This document shows positions 27,301 to 41,369 of a DNA stretch of 64,000 nucleotides, one piece after another. Numbering within the stretch: position 1 is the stretch's first letter; every line of letters begins with the position of its first letter. The notes beneath the pieces are model-generated. The model saw only the letters and a program-made list of their open reading frames with translations. It had not been told where the DNA came from and searched no databases. Source of the stretch: Datnioides undecimradiatus (lineage: Eukaryota > Chordata > Actinopteri > Lobotiformes > Datnioididae); contig WARS01000016.1 of NCBI GenBank assembly GCA_008933995.1, positions 13,763,348 to 13,827,347 on the forward strand. The letters are read 5' to 3'. The position numbers and the translations under genes were made by a program.

Positions 27301-30300
27301 GAGGTGGAGCCAGATAGTCCAAAATAAAAGGAAGCTAGTGAGCTTATTATCTGTACGTGTTTAATCTGGCACTATTTGAAAGATATGAATATAGTGTAGT
27401 TTGATCTGAATGAGGTCCAAGCTGTTTTCAAAATCAGACACTCTGATTTATGTGTAAAATATTAACAACTGCTTGAGTCTGCGAGCAACGCTCTGTGGAA
27501 AAAATAACTTCTTTAATTGCTTATTAAACCTGAAATATTCATGAAACATTTGCATTTTTTCTTTACCACAGTGAGTTACTGACATTCTGCAACAGCAACG
27601 ACTTACGTGAAGCAGTTTTACAGTTATTTTAGACTATTTTCTGGTTCATGTGGTGCCATAACAACTCATTGCTCATATTTGTACTCAGACCTGTCACTGA
27701 GCGTCTCCTCATTTGGTCATATTTTTTGTTAGAAGATGCAGACACACAGGAACTTTATTTTCACACAAAACTCAGTGATGTTTTGACTGAAACCAATGAG
27801 GTGGATGTGATATCGGAGCATGACTGCCCTGACGAGTGACACAGCAGCGGGCAACACCAAATCAAGGACCCATCAGCTTCTCCCTGTCACCCTACCTGTC
27901 AACCGATTCATCTCATTCATTGACATTTGATCTCCACCCCCCGGAGAACATAAGCCAAAATCGCATGGAGAGCTGTCAAACTCACTTTTTTCTGTCCCTG
28001 TCGATAAAGAGGGCCTGCTCGCTTTAGCACATCCACTGACCCGATTTCAAAGTCTCTGCAGTTGGCTTCAGGGCCAGGGGATTTTTCTCTCCCTCCCCTC
28101 CACAGTCAACTCTCCTGGGGCAGAAAGGCCAGCCACTATCGACATTTAAAATGGAATAATGCATACATAATGCTTTGGTACTGGTGTTGCATTGGCAAGC
28201 TTCATGTCCCACTGCTGTCCATACGTTAAGATGGATGAGTTTTTAAATGCACTCGCTCTAAACCCCGTTCATGGTGAGCCTTAGGCAAAATTTTAACTGT
28301 GTCTGAGGTGCTCACTCAGCAAACACTGAGAATTGTTCGCCACTCTCTGATTTTGTTTTAGCTTGACTTTTTTTGGGTAGTAAGTCCATTTTTCTGACAA
28401 GATATATCAGGATAATTTAGCAAATCTTCCTTATATTTTCAGAACTGCTGAAGCCAGAGTGGAGAGTGCAATACACCAGCTCTGGGTGTGAATCTGACCT
28501 TTAATATCACGTAATCTGCCATGGCTCATAGGCAGTGGCAGCTCTGCTCTGCACTGCAACACTGGGTCAAGCAAACACCTCTCACATCTCAAGCTATTCC
28601 TTCCCTCTTTTCTAACACTTACTGGAAGACAAAAGCTGCAGGTTTGGCAACGGGTGAGCCAGTGGGGACAACATTAATCTGATCTTTTCAGCGCTTGCTA
28701 AACAAAACCAAAATGTTTTCTTATAAAGTTGAATAACGATTGTTACACTTGTTAGTCTATGACTGACAGAAAGAAAAGAATGATGTTTATTGTGCGCAAA
28801 GCTTTGACTTCACCGTAGTCTCCTGTTAGCCGGTGAGGAATGCTGCTGATGTGGTGCCAGTGAGGCGAGAAGGAAACCAAGCGAGTTTGGCGAGGTCCCA
28901 TTGGAGGGAGGATTAACATTACTGAGCTGCCTTCATGTGTGTTCAGAGTCTTGTGCCACAGCAGGCATACGCACAAGAAAGGCCTGTGAGACACCGTGAC
29001 ACAAGTCTGTTTTTGCAAAGTGATATATATATATAATTTCATAATGAGGTTTAAAATATAAAAACATAAATAATATTCATGAAAGTACATAAGCCTCTGT
29101 GAGAGACTCTCTCTTTGAGGTAATGAGTATCGAAATAATTTAATAAATTAAAAAAAAAGACTTGTTCCTTGATCATTTCAATGCATCTCCAGAGAATAAT
29201 CCATAGGAATAGTAATAAGGCCACAAAAATGTCACAATAGAGTCTTTCAAAAAAAGAGGTCATGTGTGAATGCACAGGTTGAAAGGATAAAAATGTAGTT
29301 ACCACGACATAAAGAGCTGTTCCGCAAAGGTGGTTACAAGTTATGAGACTTCTGAAAGGCACCAAACAGGTCACTGATTCTCAGATACTATGTGTTTAAA
29401 AATATTACACTTTCCTGATGATGATAAAAAATGCATGTATGTCTTTAGTTAGTTAGTTGGTCGGTTGCAGCTGCATAAAAAATTGCATAAATAAAATTTC
29501 AACTCGGCAAAATTGATGCAACAATACAAGATGTTGCACAAGATATAATCTAAAGTTTACAAACCGACCAGGAAAAACACTGAGGACTGACTGCATGCCA
29601 GGGTGCTGTTCTCTACATGTCTGTGAAATTGACAGAGCCAATGTTGACACTGTTGAGTTTCTGCCAGCTCAGCATGACCTGTATCATCCTAGATCCCCAT
29701 TTCCCAGGCTCTGGTGACAGACAACGCAATCAAAGTCACTTTACTGCCTCCTTCTCCCATAACTGCTCAGCTCAGCCACCACTCCATCTTGCTGTCCAGT
29801 GGTCCTCCTGCCACACGGCTCCAATTATCATCTGACTTGTAAAGCTTCTATGGACAGATCTTTAGCCTTACTTCTCTCCATATACTAAAGTTTCAAACGT
29901 GCCTACACACATCTGCTAAAAGAAAGGCATCTATTTTTTATTGAGTCTATCACAGATAATTCAGGCTATGCAGTAAGATATTGAGAAGTCAATGTGAGGA
30001 AGTTTTGTTTTCAATTGGTACTTTGTTCCAAAAAAATGTGATTTTCACACTCTAATTATAAAGGAGGAGATGAATTGAAGACAGATGAGTCACAGCTTTT
30101 AGACATTTGAGATGTGACTGGTGCATAAAAATTTGTGAATGTAATTTAAGTGTAGTTTAACTGTGTTTGTCTTTCGCATTTAACTTCATGTGTGTTCATG
30201 TTTTTTATCCTGCTGTGTTTGAAAATGTTACGTACACTGAGTTTTCTTACCCCGTACAGCAGCGTGTAATCTCCCGAGTTCCAAGGTTTTCTCTTTGCAT

Positions 30301-33300
30301 CAGCACTATAAGCATAAGCGCACTGTGCTACATGAATGAAATCAATTTATGGGAAGGTGGAAGAGCATTTCATTTTAGAAAATCCCACAATCAGATGTTC
30401 CCTCCCGGTGTGAAAAAGCCAGTGATTTTCTTCTTCTCTGCCTCATAGCTGCAGCGGAGGAAAGCCGGCTTTATGATACCACGATTCACTGGCAGCCTAA
30501 TGAGAGCCGCAGCCCTAAGCTGTTTATGTGGCATAAAGACTGACTCTATTAGCGCTGCTGTCAAAGAGGGGGAACTGGGCATTGGGTGGCAGCGCAGCAT
30601 CATTTCATAACAATATTCATTCACTAACAGGACTGGAGGTCGTCAGTTGGCATCGAGGCCCAGAGTGGAGGCAGAACCAGCAGCACCACAGCCAAACTCC
30701 AGCCCAGCTGGGAGAAACAGGATGATACTTAGCAAAGTAATTAAACACAGGGGGATTGTCAAAGAGTCTGTTGATGAGAGCTGATCTTCTTATGCTGCAT
30801 TTAATGTCATAATTTCCAATTCAATTACGTAGGCTACCATATTATACTGTATATGTAAGTTAAACAGCCATGGACTAATTGAAAAGTCCAAGAAATCAAA
30901 TGCTCGGTAAGCATTATGTTCAAATCCAACCATGATAGAAAGTCTTCAACACTGTCAAGATGTGTCTGTCCTTCATTCCCTCTCAATACGTAATGTCCAG
31001 CCCTGGCTCTTCTCCAAGTGCAAGGTTGCAAGGTGAATGTCACACATGAGACCAAGACAAAGACACAAAGACACAGAGGGACAGAGAGACAGGGAACGGA
31101 TGTCTGCAGCTTCTCCTTTTACATCACAGAGGAAAACAGTCACCGCACAAAGGTTCGTTTCAGACCGAGGCTCAGTGGGTTTCAACTAAACTGCAGGTGG
31201 AAGAACCACGATGACACTCAGAGCGCTGCAGTGTTGACTCTTCTCAGACCCAGTTACACTGAGACCTGTGAGGTTACTGGTTCTCCTCTTTTGTGAACAC
31301 GTGTGAAGTAATTTCTGGTGTTGCTATCATTTCACAGGAGGATCACAAGATAACAAGGTCAGCATTCATTGGAGCACACCATACAACTACATCCCAAACT
31401 GATGTACTGCTCTGATTGAACAATATTCCCAATGTTATGTGTAACAGGATTCATACTGGCACTTTGCAGGAATGAATGGAGCAGCAAAATCTTTGCTTTT
31501 GTGTTTTTGAATTCATCAGCTGAAAGACAACAAAAACAAGCATTTGGTTCTTGTTAGCAGACAAGCATTGAGCTGGAAAAACTTTGTTCAATGTGCTCTT
31601 AACAATGGTCACAGTGTTGTTGACTTTTGAGGTCGGTTTTCACTCTGGTAGCATTGCTGTTTATGATTCCACTATTATGTATAATACAATAATTAAATTA
31701 TGGGCACTAATTAAAAACTGTAATTTATTTATCAAGCACTTCTTATGAGGACTTCAATTATTGAAAGTTTGTTAAATCGTCAACAAAATTAATTAGCTCT
31801 GAAAAAACAGTGCTTGAGTTTTCTTTTAGCTGGAGGTTTGTGTGTGTGCGTGTGTTTTTGTGTGGGTGTGAGACAGAATAAAAAAGAATGAGGATAGGAT
31901 GTGTGGCGCAGGAGTCAAGCCAGCTGTACCTGCAAGGATAACTAATCCTTGAGCCTAATCACTGATCATTTTTAGCATTTTAAGCCACATCAGGGCCACA
32001 GTAGTAACAACGATTGGCTCAGCACTGCAGAGCCTGCAGCTGCTGGATGATGACATGAACTCACCTTGGAGTTGGCTTTGGTTTTGCTGCTGCTGTTACT
32101 GTTGTTGTTGAGACTCGAATTAGCATCTTCATGAACTCTGTCCAAAAGCCACAGGAGGAACTCGAGGGCATCATGCTGAGAGTTTCCCCGAAACTGAGAG
32201 CCGTACTTGGCCACTATGCTCTGGGGAAAGGAGAGAGATCATAATTAATCTGTCACTTTGGGTGATTTCAAAAGTCATTAAATACTGACAACTTTCCTGA
32301 CAAAATGAGGCCATGATGATCACATGGAACAGACGAACATGAAGCTTGACGCTCTTATTACAGAGCTGAGATATCACTTAATGCAGACTGATTTAATAAT
32401 ATCTGTCAAGACATGATTTGACTGCGATAAGATCATGTAATAAAGTCATTGCTAATTCTCTTTGAACTCTGATCTCTAGAAAAATGTGGTACTTTTCATG
32501 ATCCCACAAAATCTTTTCAGCAGTGTTTACTATATTCACACACAGTTGCCATTAATATTAATTTTTTTTCAGTGAGCTGATTTATCTTTTTCAGAAATTA
32601 GTAAAAATAATGCATGCTATCATTTGCCACTGCCTGAGGCACCATCTTTAGATGCACTGTGTTTCTTGACCAAGAGTCCAAGCCCAAAGGTATTCAGTTT
32701 ACTATCATGTGTGAGAAAGAAAAACATCACATTATGTTTAACAATCTGAGAACTGTACATTTTTGCTTAAAAATGAAAAAAAACAACTTTTATCTGAAAA
32801 AGAAAAATAGCTTATTTTCTGTCAACTAACAGATCAATCCACTAAGCATTACTATAGTCTCAGATATAACCAACCATCTTCAGTGTTTCACTTTAGATCA
32901 TACAGTTTTACACAGACCTGATCAGAGTCCTAACAGGTCAGCTCTTCTGCTTCACAGTTCTCATACTTTAACTCATCAAGCTTTCACAGCTGAACCACTT
33001 GCTTCGAATGAAATATGTCATGCTTACCTCTGTGTGGGCAAGTGTGTGCACAGAGGAGTGAGAAAGAAAGAAAACATCCGTGTTTTCCTGAAACCATCAC
33101 TCCATTACTAAAATGAGTGATTTAATTACACAAAACCACAATCACTTAAAAGTAATTGCAAGCTGATGAATGACTGCAAGTTGTCAGTTGATACTAAATT
33201 CAGACTCATTTGCACCAATGAGGTCAGAAAATTTCCCTTTTCCCAAGGACATTTTCAGCAGTTTTACTTGTTGGACAGGAACCAGAATACAGTACCCAAT

Positions 33301-36300
33301 AATATTTGAAGAAATCGTTCCAAACACACATTCATAAACTGCACACCAAATGATGACTCATATAGAGGATATACAAACCTGACAGGTGTTACTAGAAAAA
33401 AAAACAGCCAGAGTGTCTAATTCAATTATGAGGAAGGAGTTGTGAGTTTATGAATCAGACAGAGAAAATGACACACAAAACTAATGACACGCATTAAAAC
33501 TACACTGGGCAGCTACTGCTCTGTCTCTCCGTTGGTTCCCGTCTCTGTGTGTGACTGACAGGCTCCAGGCTCTGCTCCACACCTCATTAAAAATCACCAC
33601 ATCATACCTGCAGTATCCCAGTATCTAAATATAAACACGGGAGGGAGCCCCCCCCCAACGCCCTACCTGACGGAGACAGACCGCTAATGAGCTTCATCAC
33701 TATGAGGAAGCACTGACAGGGGATGGAGGGATGAGGGACAGATGGAGAGAGGGAGCGGTGGAGTAAAGGGGGGAGAGGAGAGTGAGGGGATGCTGGCACA
33801 GTTTCAACAGACCTGCAAGTGTTTTTCTGTCTCTTTATCAAAAAGGACGGCGCAGTTGTGGCTGTCCCAGAGATGAGAAGTGAGAAAACGTAGGCAGCAC
33901 AGTTTCTCAAAGCTACAAACAAGAAAACAGTGAGCCAAAGAGAAAGAGGGCCAGTTTCCAAGGTTACAATGAATCTGCGCCCAGAAACCTGATGACATCA
34001 AGAGGTTATGACTTCATTAAGGCTAGGGGATGACTTCTCCACCGGCCTCCTCTCTGCTGCCTTCTCTGTGTGTGTGTGTTTGTGTGTGTGCTCATCTCTT
34101 TGATATCTGTTGATATAGTGCTGTCTCTCAGAGTCTCTGCTGAAATGTGTGACTGAGTCTCCAAGGCCTTTATAAAGACTTGGCAAAGTCGTATTCCCAA
34201 GCATCAAGTCTTTTTAATTGAATTCCTGTAAAGGTAGAAATGAAAGGACGGAAGAGGGAAACACACGAAACAATGAGCTGGCGAGGAAGCATGGAGAGAC
34301 AAAGGAAACAATTGCAGGTAAGTCAAAATGTCGGGTCTCTGTGCAAACACTAGCAGTGGTCAAAGATGACCTGAGCACAGCTCAGCTGGGATCTTAAGTG
34401 TTTGTTGAGCAAACACTTGAGATCGAGTCAAGGAGAGGATGAACGTGGGCGTACGGGTCAACATGAGAGGACACAGAGCTTTTTGTAAGAACTATTGATC
34501 AGTCTAGACCAAGAATCTGATTCTCAACCCACACCTGATTGCATCTGACCCAATGAGGTGCATCCACGCAGCATTTCACGTTATTCTTTCTAGCTCAAAA
34601 CAAGCTTTGTTTTCATTAATGGGTTTAATTCTTCAGGTTATTCCTCAAATCAGAGCATGTGGAACAAAGCAGCATAGCCCCTTTTTACCATAATTAAGGG
34701 CTGTATTTGCTTGTGTTCACCTTGAAAAATATAAGAATGTGAGACAATTAAAAATTACTGAGGATATCTAACTGCCATCTGTAATTATTTAACTGAAACT
34801 GAAAAGAAGGCCACATTTTGATAGAAAGACATGGCTGAACTATTTCAGGGCTTTAATTGGGTTTGGTTTCAGGTAAAGTAAAACGAAACCAATCAGAATA
34901 CCAGATCTGAACAGGGGAGCACAAGGGGTGATTCATGGGACATTTCAGTCTGAATATAATGAACAATACAAAGGAAACAAAGGACGTAGGACCGTAAAGC
35001 CATAAACCTGTGCAGTCTCCACAGCAGAGGTCATGACCTACCAGTGATCAGCAGAGGCAGGGCTGCAACATCCCCTGCGTCTACACCCAGATGTCTGCAT
35101 TAGTATCCTGTCTTGATACCTTTGCTTCACCTCACACCATTACCCTTCATGCCCTCCCCACATCCATCCTCCTACTGTGTAAACAATGACGGATCAGAGT
35201 GCTGGCAGGCCAGGAATTTACTATAAACATACATCAAGCAAATAACCCTCCTCCTACTCTCCCCGTAAAAAAAAAGCCCATTTACACCACCTCACCTCAT
35301 CGCTGTCCATCCTGCCATCCGGCCTGGATAGATTCCTCTGTGACAGACAGACAACGATCCTGACAAATTTTGACAGGGCATAACCTTAAGAGGAGCTGCA
35401 CTCCCTTTCTTTTCCCACACACGGCCCACTCCCCCCCTACAGGTGTGGCTGGAATGAGGCCGAATATAATCTGTCATTACTGGCTGCTCCATTTGCAGTT
35501 TCATTTTTCAGTTGCTCAGTGTTGCCGGCTCACCTCTGCTGTCGGAACAGACCGGACACAGGGCAGTCATCACTTACAGCCTCTACTTATTCCGCTCTCT
35601 CTCCTCTCACGCTGTGTTTTGTCTATCCTTTCCTCTCTCTATCTCTCTCTTTTTATCACACACAGACACAAAGAAAACAAACATCTTTCTTCCTCTCTTT
35701 CTATTAACTCTCTTTTTCTTTCCTCTCTCCATCATGTAAGAACTATCCCTCTACTAATCATTCCCAGCTGAGCTCCAGTCAGCCTGCCATCCTTCCAAAT
35801 CTGATCTACTTCAGCATGCTACTTCCTGTTTCATTCTTGGCCACACCAGATTTCACCTCCAGAAACACAGAATACCAGGTTGGTGCTTCTGATGACAAAT
35901 CTAAATGCTACATCACTGACACAGACATACATTTTTTCTCTGACGTCAAAAAGCTTGAAAGATCCTATGTTGAAGGTCCCACCATATCAAAACTAAGCCA
36001 AGGTTGGATGTCTGCAGATGTCCCCGGCATTTACAGGTGATCAGTAGGAATGAGAAGGGACAAGATGTGATGAGAATAATGGTCTGTGAATGGTTTACAG
36101 CCCAGATGGGGAATATCTCCCTGGGCTCTGCTGAAACTGAGAAATTGATACTCATGGCTGAGGCTGTAAATACGCCACTGTGTGCACAACTGAGAGTAGG
36201 AGGCTCTGTCTGTCACGCTATGGAGAGCTTATATGCCATTTCCATGTGCTTCCCATCACTGAGATAAAGTAGGAAAGCCATTCCACACTGTCTTCCATGA

Positions 36301-39300
36301 TTCTGTGATCGCAGTATCACACCCCAGAATGGTAAAGATTGATTTATTCCCATGGTTTCTTACACGGTCTCGTTGGAGCTTGGCACATAAATCATGGGGG
36401 GTATAATAAACCTGGTGGAAAATGGTCTCATATTGTAGTGCTTACACAGATACAGCACAGACACACTTCTCCTTGTGTTGCTTTATTGCCTTTTGTCACA
36501 GCAGTGTAGGTATAATGGAGTGCAGCTCACTGAGTCGTGGGAATGCATGCTGCTTCCAGACAGCATATGGTGGCTCTGTAACCGTACTTATAAGTTGTAT
36601 TTTGTCAGATTGAGAGTTGGAAATGTTATCGTGTAGTGTCTGGACTGATTAATACATATACGACAATCGCTTCTCCAAACAGGTGAGACGTAGATCTTTC
36701 ACATGTCTGTGGCAAAATATAAAATGCATTTAGTTTCCTAAAGGGTGATGATTTAATTGTGGTGAGTGGCACCACAGGCAAGTCTCACCACTCAGCAGCA
36801 GTCTCTGCAATGTCCCAGGCAAGTTATTTTAGGCCTCTGTTGAAATGAATAGGAAGACTGACATAACTTCATTTTCAATGATCACCAGGACCTACATAAA
36901 AACTACATGTACTGAACATCAGTCAAATCTGATAGAAGCTCTAAAAAAGAGTTTGTCATCCCACCAGAGGCAGAGATCTCATTACAGTCAACTGAACTTG
37001 GTGGTGTGGGTAGATCATTACTTACTCTAAGTCCAACTGCACCTGCTCCTTTCTACCACCAGATCATTTGAATCTGTGACAGGCTGTTATCATTCTGATG
37101 AAAACATCATATCATGTTTTTGATGTTTTATCTGGGTAAGGTTTTTATTGTTAAGCTGCAGTCATCTTCTTACAGTGCCACCCAGCACCTACCTGAGCTG
37201 GGTTCTGATTGACAACAACACTGCCATGGTTAACTCTTTATGACAAAATTTTTAAACATTTAATTAGATTTTATCTCCCTGTGTGGGGCTTGATCTACCT
37301 GGGAAGGATGCCCAAGTAAAGTCTCCGTATGTGAAATGCTGACACTGATCGTTATGTCTATTAGTATATCTGTTGTGTGCTAAGAAACAGTAAATAAAAT
37401 CATCTGCTAAAATCTCTAAAAAAAAAAAAAAAAAAAAAATGTCCCCCATCTGCTTCACTGAAAATCCTCCCCCATCAACTGAAATGAGAGACAAATTCAG
37501 CACAGGTGGTGCATTTCCCCACTGAACAAAAATTGTATACATTTTCAGCACTGAGAGTGAGAATGAGAGTAGTCCTTGATGGAGAGCAGAGACAAGAAAA
37601 GACAAACAAACCATCAGTCTCACTGGCCTGCCACACTGTCTGCACTCCCAGAACAAACATGACTGGTTGAAACACCAGGCTTCATCTCCCTGCCTGAGCA
37701 CCACAGCTCCTGTCGAGCACAAAAATAAAAAAAAATTAAAAAAAAACCTCCTCGCCACGACTTCTGAAAGTAGTTACTGTGTTGTTAAATCCTTTAGGTC
37801 AGGAGTGTAAAGCAGTAGAAAAGAAAATGCTCACTCTGTCATCAAGTTAAATTGATGTAGACAACTTTTGGGCCAGCCAATAAAAGGACACTTCATCCCT
37901 CCAGATTTCATCAACATCAAAAGTGCAGTGAAGCAAAGTTGGAATTTCTGACCTTTAAATGCAGAACCTCCATTAGTCTCATCACAGTCATTTATAAGAA
38001 TAGCTGCATTTGATAACATTTCATGAGTCCAAATTAAGTGTGTAGTTATTTAATGAGGGCACACAGGTAAGCAACTTCACAAAGGAAGATTAGTTGCTGC
38101 CCTGTAAAATTATGGTGGTAAAATGCAAATGACTGTATAAAAGCGTTAATAAGTAAACAGCTCTGTAAACTACATTCCTGGCTGTGAACTGTAACCTCCT
38201 TTTTGGGGTTGTATGTTTCAGATTTAGGTCTTTGCCTGACTTGTTCCTGTATAGAATTAATAATAACAGAAGTGATAAAACAAGATTACAGTTGGTGAGC
38301 AGGTCATGTCTGGCGCTGCACCTTAAGAAAATAGGATTACTCTGTAGTCATATATATGCCAACCAAAGGCTTAGTGCAACACTGACCTGTCTGAATCTAT
38401 CAGAAGCTTCTTTAACACAAGTTTTCCTGCAGTACAGACGATAAAATGACACATCATTATGCCTGCTTTGCTTTTATTTACGCCAAAATAAACAAGCCGG
38501 CATATTGCCTCTCCACTGTGTGATTTTTAGATGGTGTTCTGGAAGCAAACAAGGCGTGAAGTGTAACACAGCAGTGTTGGCGTCTCGTGTGACTGCGTTC
38601 CCCATCCTGCCATCCTACCCTTGTCATACAGACGTTAGTATGGTGAAGCCAGAATAACAGCACAGCATTCCCTTCATTTTATAAAACACAGACAACTATC
38701 AACATTTCAAGCAGTCCAGTGATTGCGAAAAACTTTTCCTGAAATGTTTTGGTATTTTAAGACAAAAAGTGACTTTTTATGGCAGATGAATATGAATTGT
38801 TTTGAATGACTACTTACAGTGCAGTCTAACGGACTGCACTTTGGTTTGCCAAAGGCCAAGAAAGTAAAATAAAACTTGTTGTCAAGACAGAGGTCATTCT
38901 GGTTCAGTTGAGACATTGTGACTTCTACTGACAGGCTTGTGACTCCTACTCACTCCTCCAATCCCAAAACAAAAGTAGTTTGAAAAAGTACTGCGAGAGC
39001 CCTTATCTCACAGAAAAGTTTCTGTCTCTATTGCTTTGGCGGACGTTGGTTCTCTTTAAAGTGAGGAGAGATTTGGTAATAACAATCAATTGTAAAAGTT
39101 GTCTGTCCCTTGCTCCAATTACAGAGTGGAGGGGGGGGGGTCTTATGAGGATCACAGTAGGGATGATAGTTTTGTTTATCAGCAATGTCTCCCCCTCCCA
39201 CTCTCTCTTTCTCTCTCCTTCTGAGTGCACACCACTGGAGGCTTCTCAGCAGGGGGGCATCTTCCTTTTCCAGGATGAATGCACTTGCTACAGTAAACAT

Positions 39301-41333
39301 CCTTTCTCCTGCTTCACCCTGGAATGAGCAGACAGGCACAAATCACTGTGTCTTTGGGAGAAACAGGGAGTGAAGGACATGCTTTTTTTATTTTCATCAT
39401 CACAGCCAACTATGAGGAGAGGTATCTGAGCAAAAAAGGGAAGTGTGAATGCCTAAATGAAAAGGCAGGATGACACATTCAGACATTAAGTTAAAGAGGT
39501 TCAGTTCAGGATTTCCTTACAGTAGTACAGTAGTAGGACTGACATCCGCCCCTATTTTTGAACATGTTTTAATGCGAAAGGATCTAAATGATACAGACTG
39601 GGACTGAATAACACATTCGGCGACACTTTGATCACCTGTAAAGTCAGAGACAACATACTGCCAAGGTCTGTCCCAGAGTGCTAATAATACATGATATCAG
39701 TGAGATGTTTACCATATATTGACACTGTGTCCTGAAATCAAGAGAAATCACTATCAACATGTGGCTGCACAATGTAACCAGGAGCCTATTCAATAGAGGT
39801 CACTTTACTGCATATAAATACAGATTTGTACACTGAAGGTCTTTAATCCTAACCCAAACACCCATCAAGACCTTGTGTTACTTCATGTTTTTCCCCATTA
39901 TATGTTTTTTTTATCATTTTAAAAGTCTACAGAGGCTCAAGTCAAGTGAAGCTGGACGTGACATGAGTTTAAAAGTTGTTCTTTAAATGTTACACGGATG
40001 CAGGTGCTCAGCATTAATGATCAACAAAACCATGACTCCTCATGTTTTTTGGTATCTTTCCTGTGTTAATCACTAGGTCTTCCTTACAGCGACAGACTAG
40101 ACTGTTCTCTTCCGTCATTTATGAATAACTTGTGATTATTGGTACGGAAAGCTACATCCAAAGTCACTGTCATGAATATCAGCCTTTTCTATTATAAATG
40201 ATCTTCCCCTCATGCATCCCCCCACACCTGTGTTATTGTGTGCCTGTGCATTTTTGTGCACATGTTGCATAGCCCCATCCCCTAAAACTTCCCCCAGGCT
40301 GTTGATGCAATAGAGCACTTGCTACTGAGTAAGTCTACTGGTTGACTGTCACCCAGCAAGCCCAGAGGGAAGCTGGGGGGCCCTGCAGCCCTGCCTCACA
40401 ACAACCGTGGGAGTGGACGCAAAAGCACGAAGCTCTCTGCGTGTAAGTGTGTTACCACTTGTTGATTTACTGTCCTCTGCATTATAGTCTGTACATTTCT
40501 GTTGCATGCATTTAACAGTTTGTGCAAACGAAAAAAAGGAATGTTTGACTCCCCCAAGCTCCACATAGCAGGGAATGCAGACAAAATACTGCTACACTGT
40601 TGCAGCAGGTGAGTCAAGTGAAGACAGTACAGCCTGCGTGTTATCAGTAACTACCAGCAGCTTAACAAGTAATAATAAAAATGTCAAATCTGAGACTAGA
40701 AAAGAGGAGGTGTTTTTGTTTGTTTGTTGTTACTGCTTCCCAGGGCTAATGAAAGAGACCTGTGTGCCTTTATTCACAAAAATGAGATTGACCATTGAAC
40801 CACAATCAATAAAGAGGTCGCCTGACGCGTTCACTCAAACATTTGTTTTGCCATTGTGAACTGTGATAGTTGGCATTACTGCTAACAAATCTCAAAAGAT
40901 AATATTGACACATGCCTTCTGTGGTACTAGGCTTGCTGCTGAGTAATGACTGAGTGCTGAGGTACATAAACTCTCCAGTAACCAGGAGATTCCATGGGAA
41001 GAATGTATATAAGTCATCTTGCCTGAAGATACTGATGTCTCTTTATCCACTGCTGGAGCAGTTTTGGGCACAAATTTCCTGTTGAGCCTCTAATGACCCC
41101 CTCTTTCGACCCCTCTCTGTTCAATGCGCAGAGCTGGCTTACTCAATACACTGAATGCACAAGTGCATAGTGCACCATAAATCCTTTTCTGTTGTTTTTA
41201 ATAAAGTATGTTATTAGGAGGGACCACCTTCTCAATTCATGGATTATTATGTCAGTGGATTGATTTAATTTCTATGCTGCTACAGTACTGATGGTTTAAA
41301 GAAAAGGAAAAGAAAGTCATGATGGATGGTGAA

Positions 41334-41369
<36 letters not shown>

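Larger units (their letters stand above)
9401..32064. other. usp43: usp43 intron 2 (22.7 kb)
   Basis: No coding exon was recognised on either strand. The intron contains the hAT-like MITE, the mariner remnant, the CT/CA microsatellite, and several GC-richer blocks that stand out from the AT-rich background (about 12880-13020, 13560-13740, 20640-20960, 24500-24720, 30440-30610). Confidence 0.75.

Noticed and set aside
29051-29374. 107-codon hydrophobic open frame on the minus strand
   Set aside because: Low-complexity hydrophobic translation of AT-rich intron DNA, without homology or splice context.
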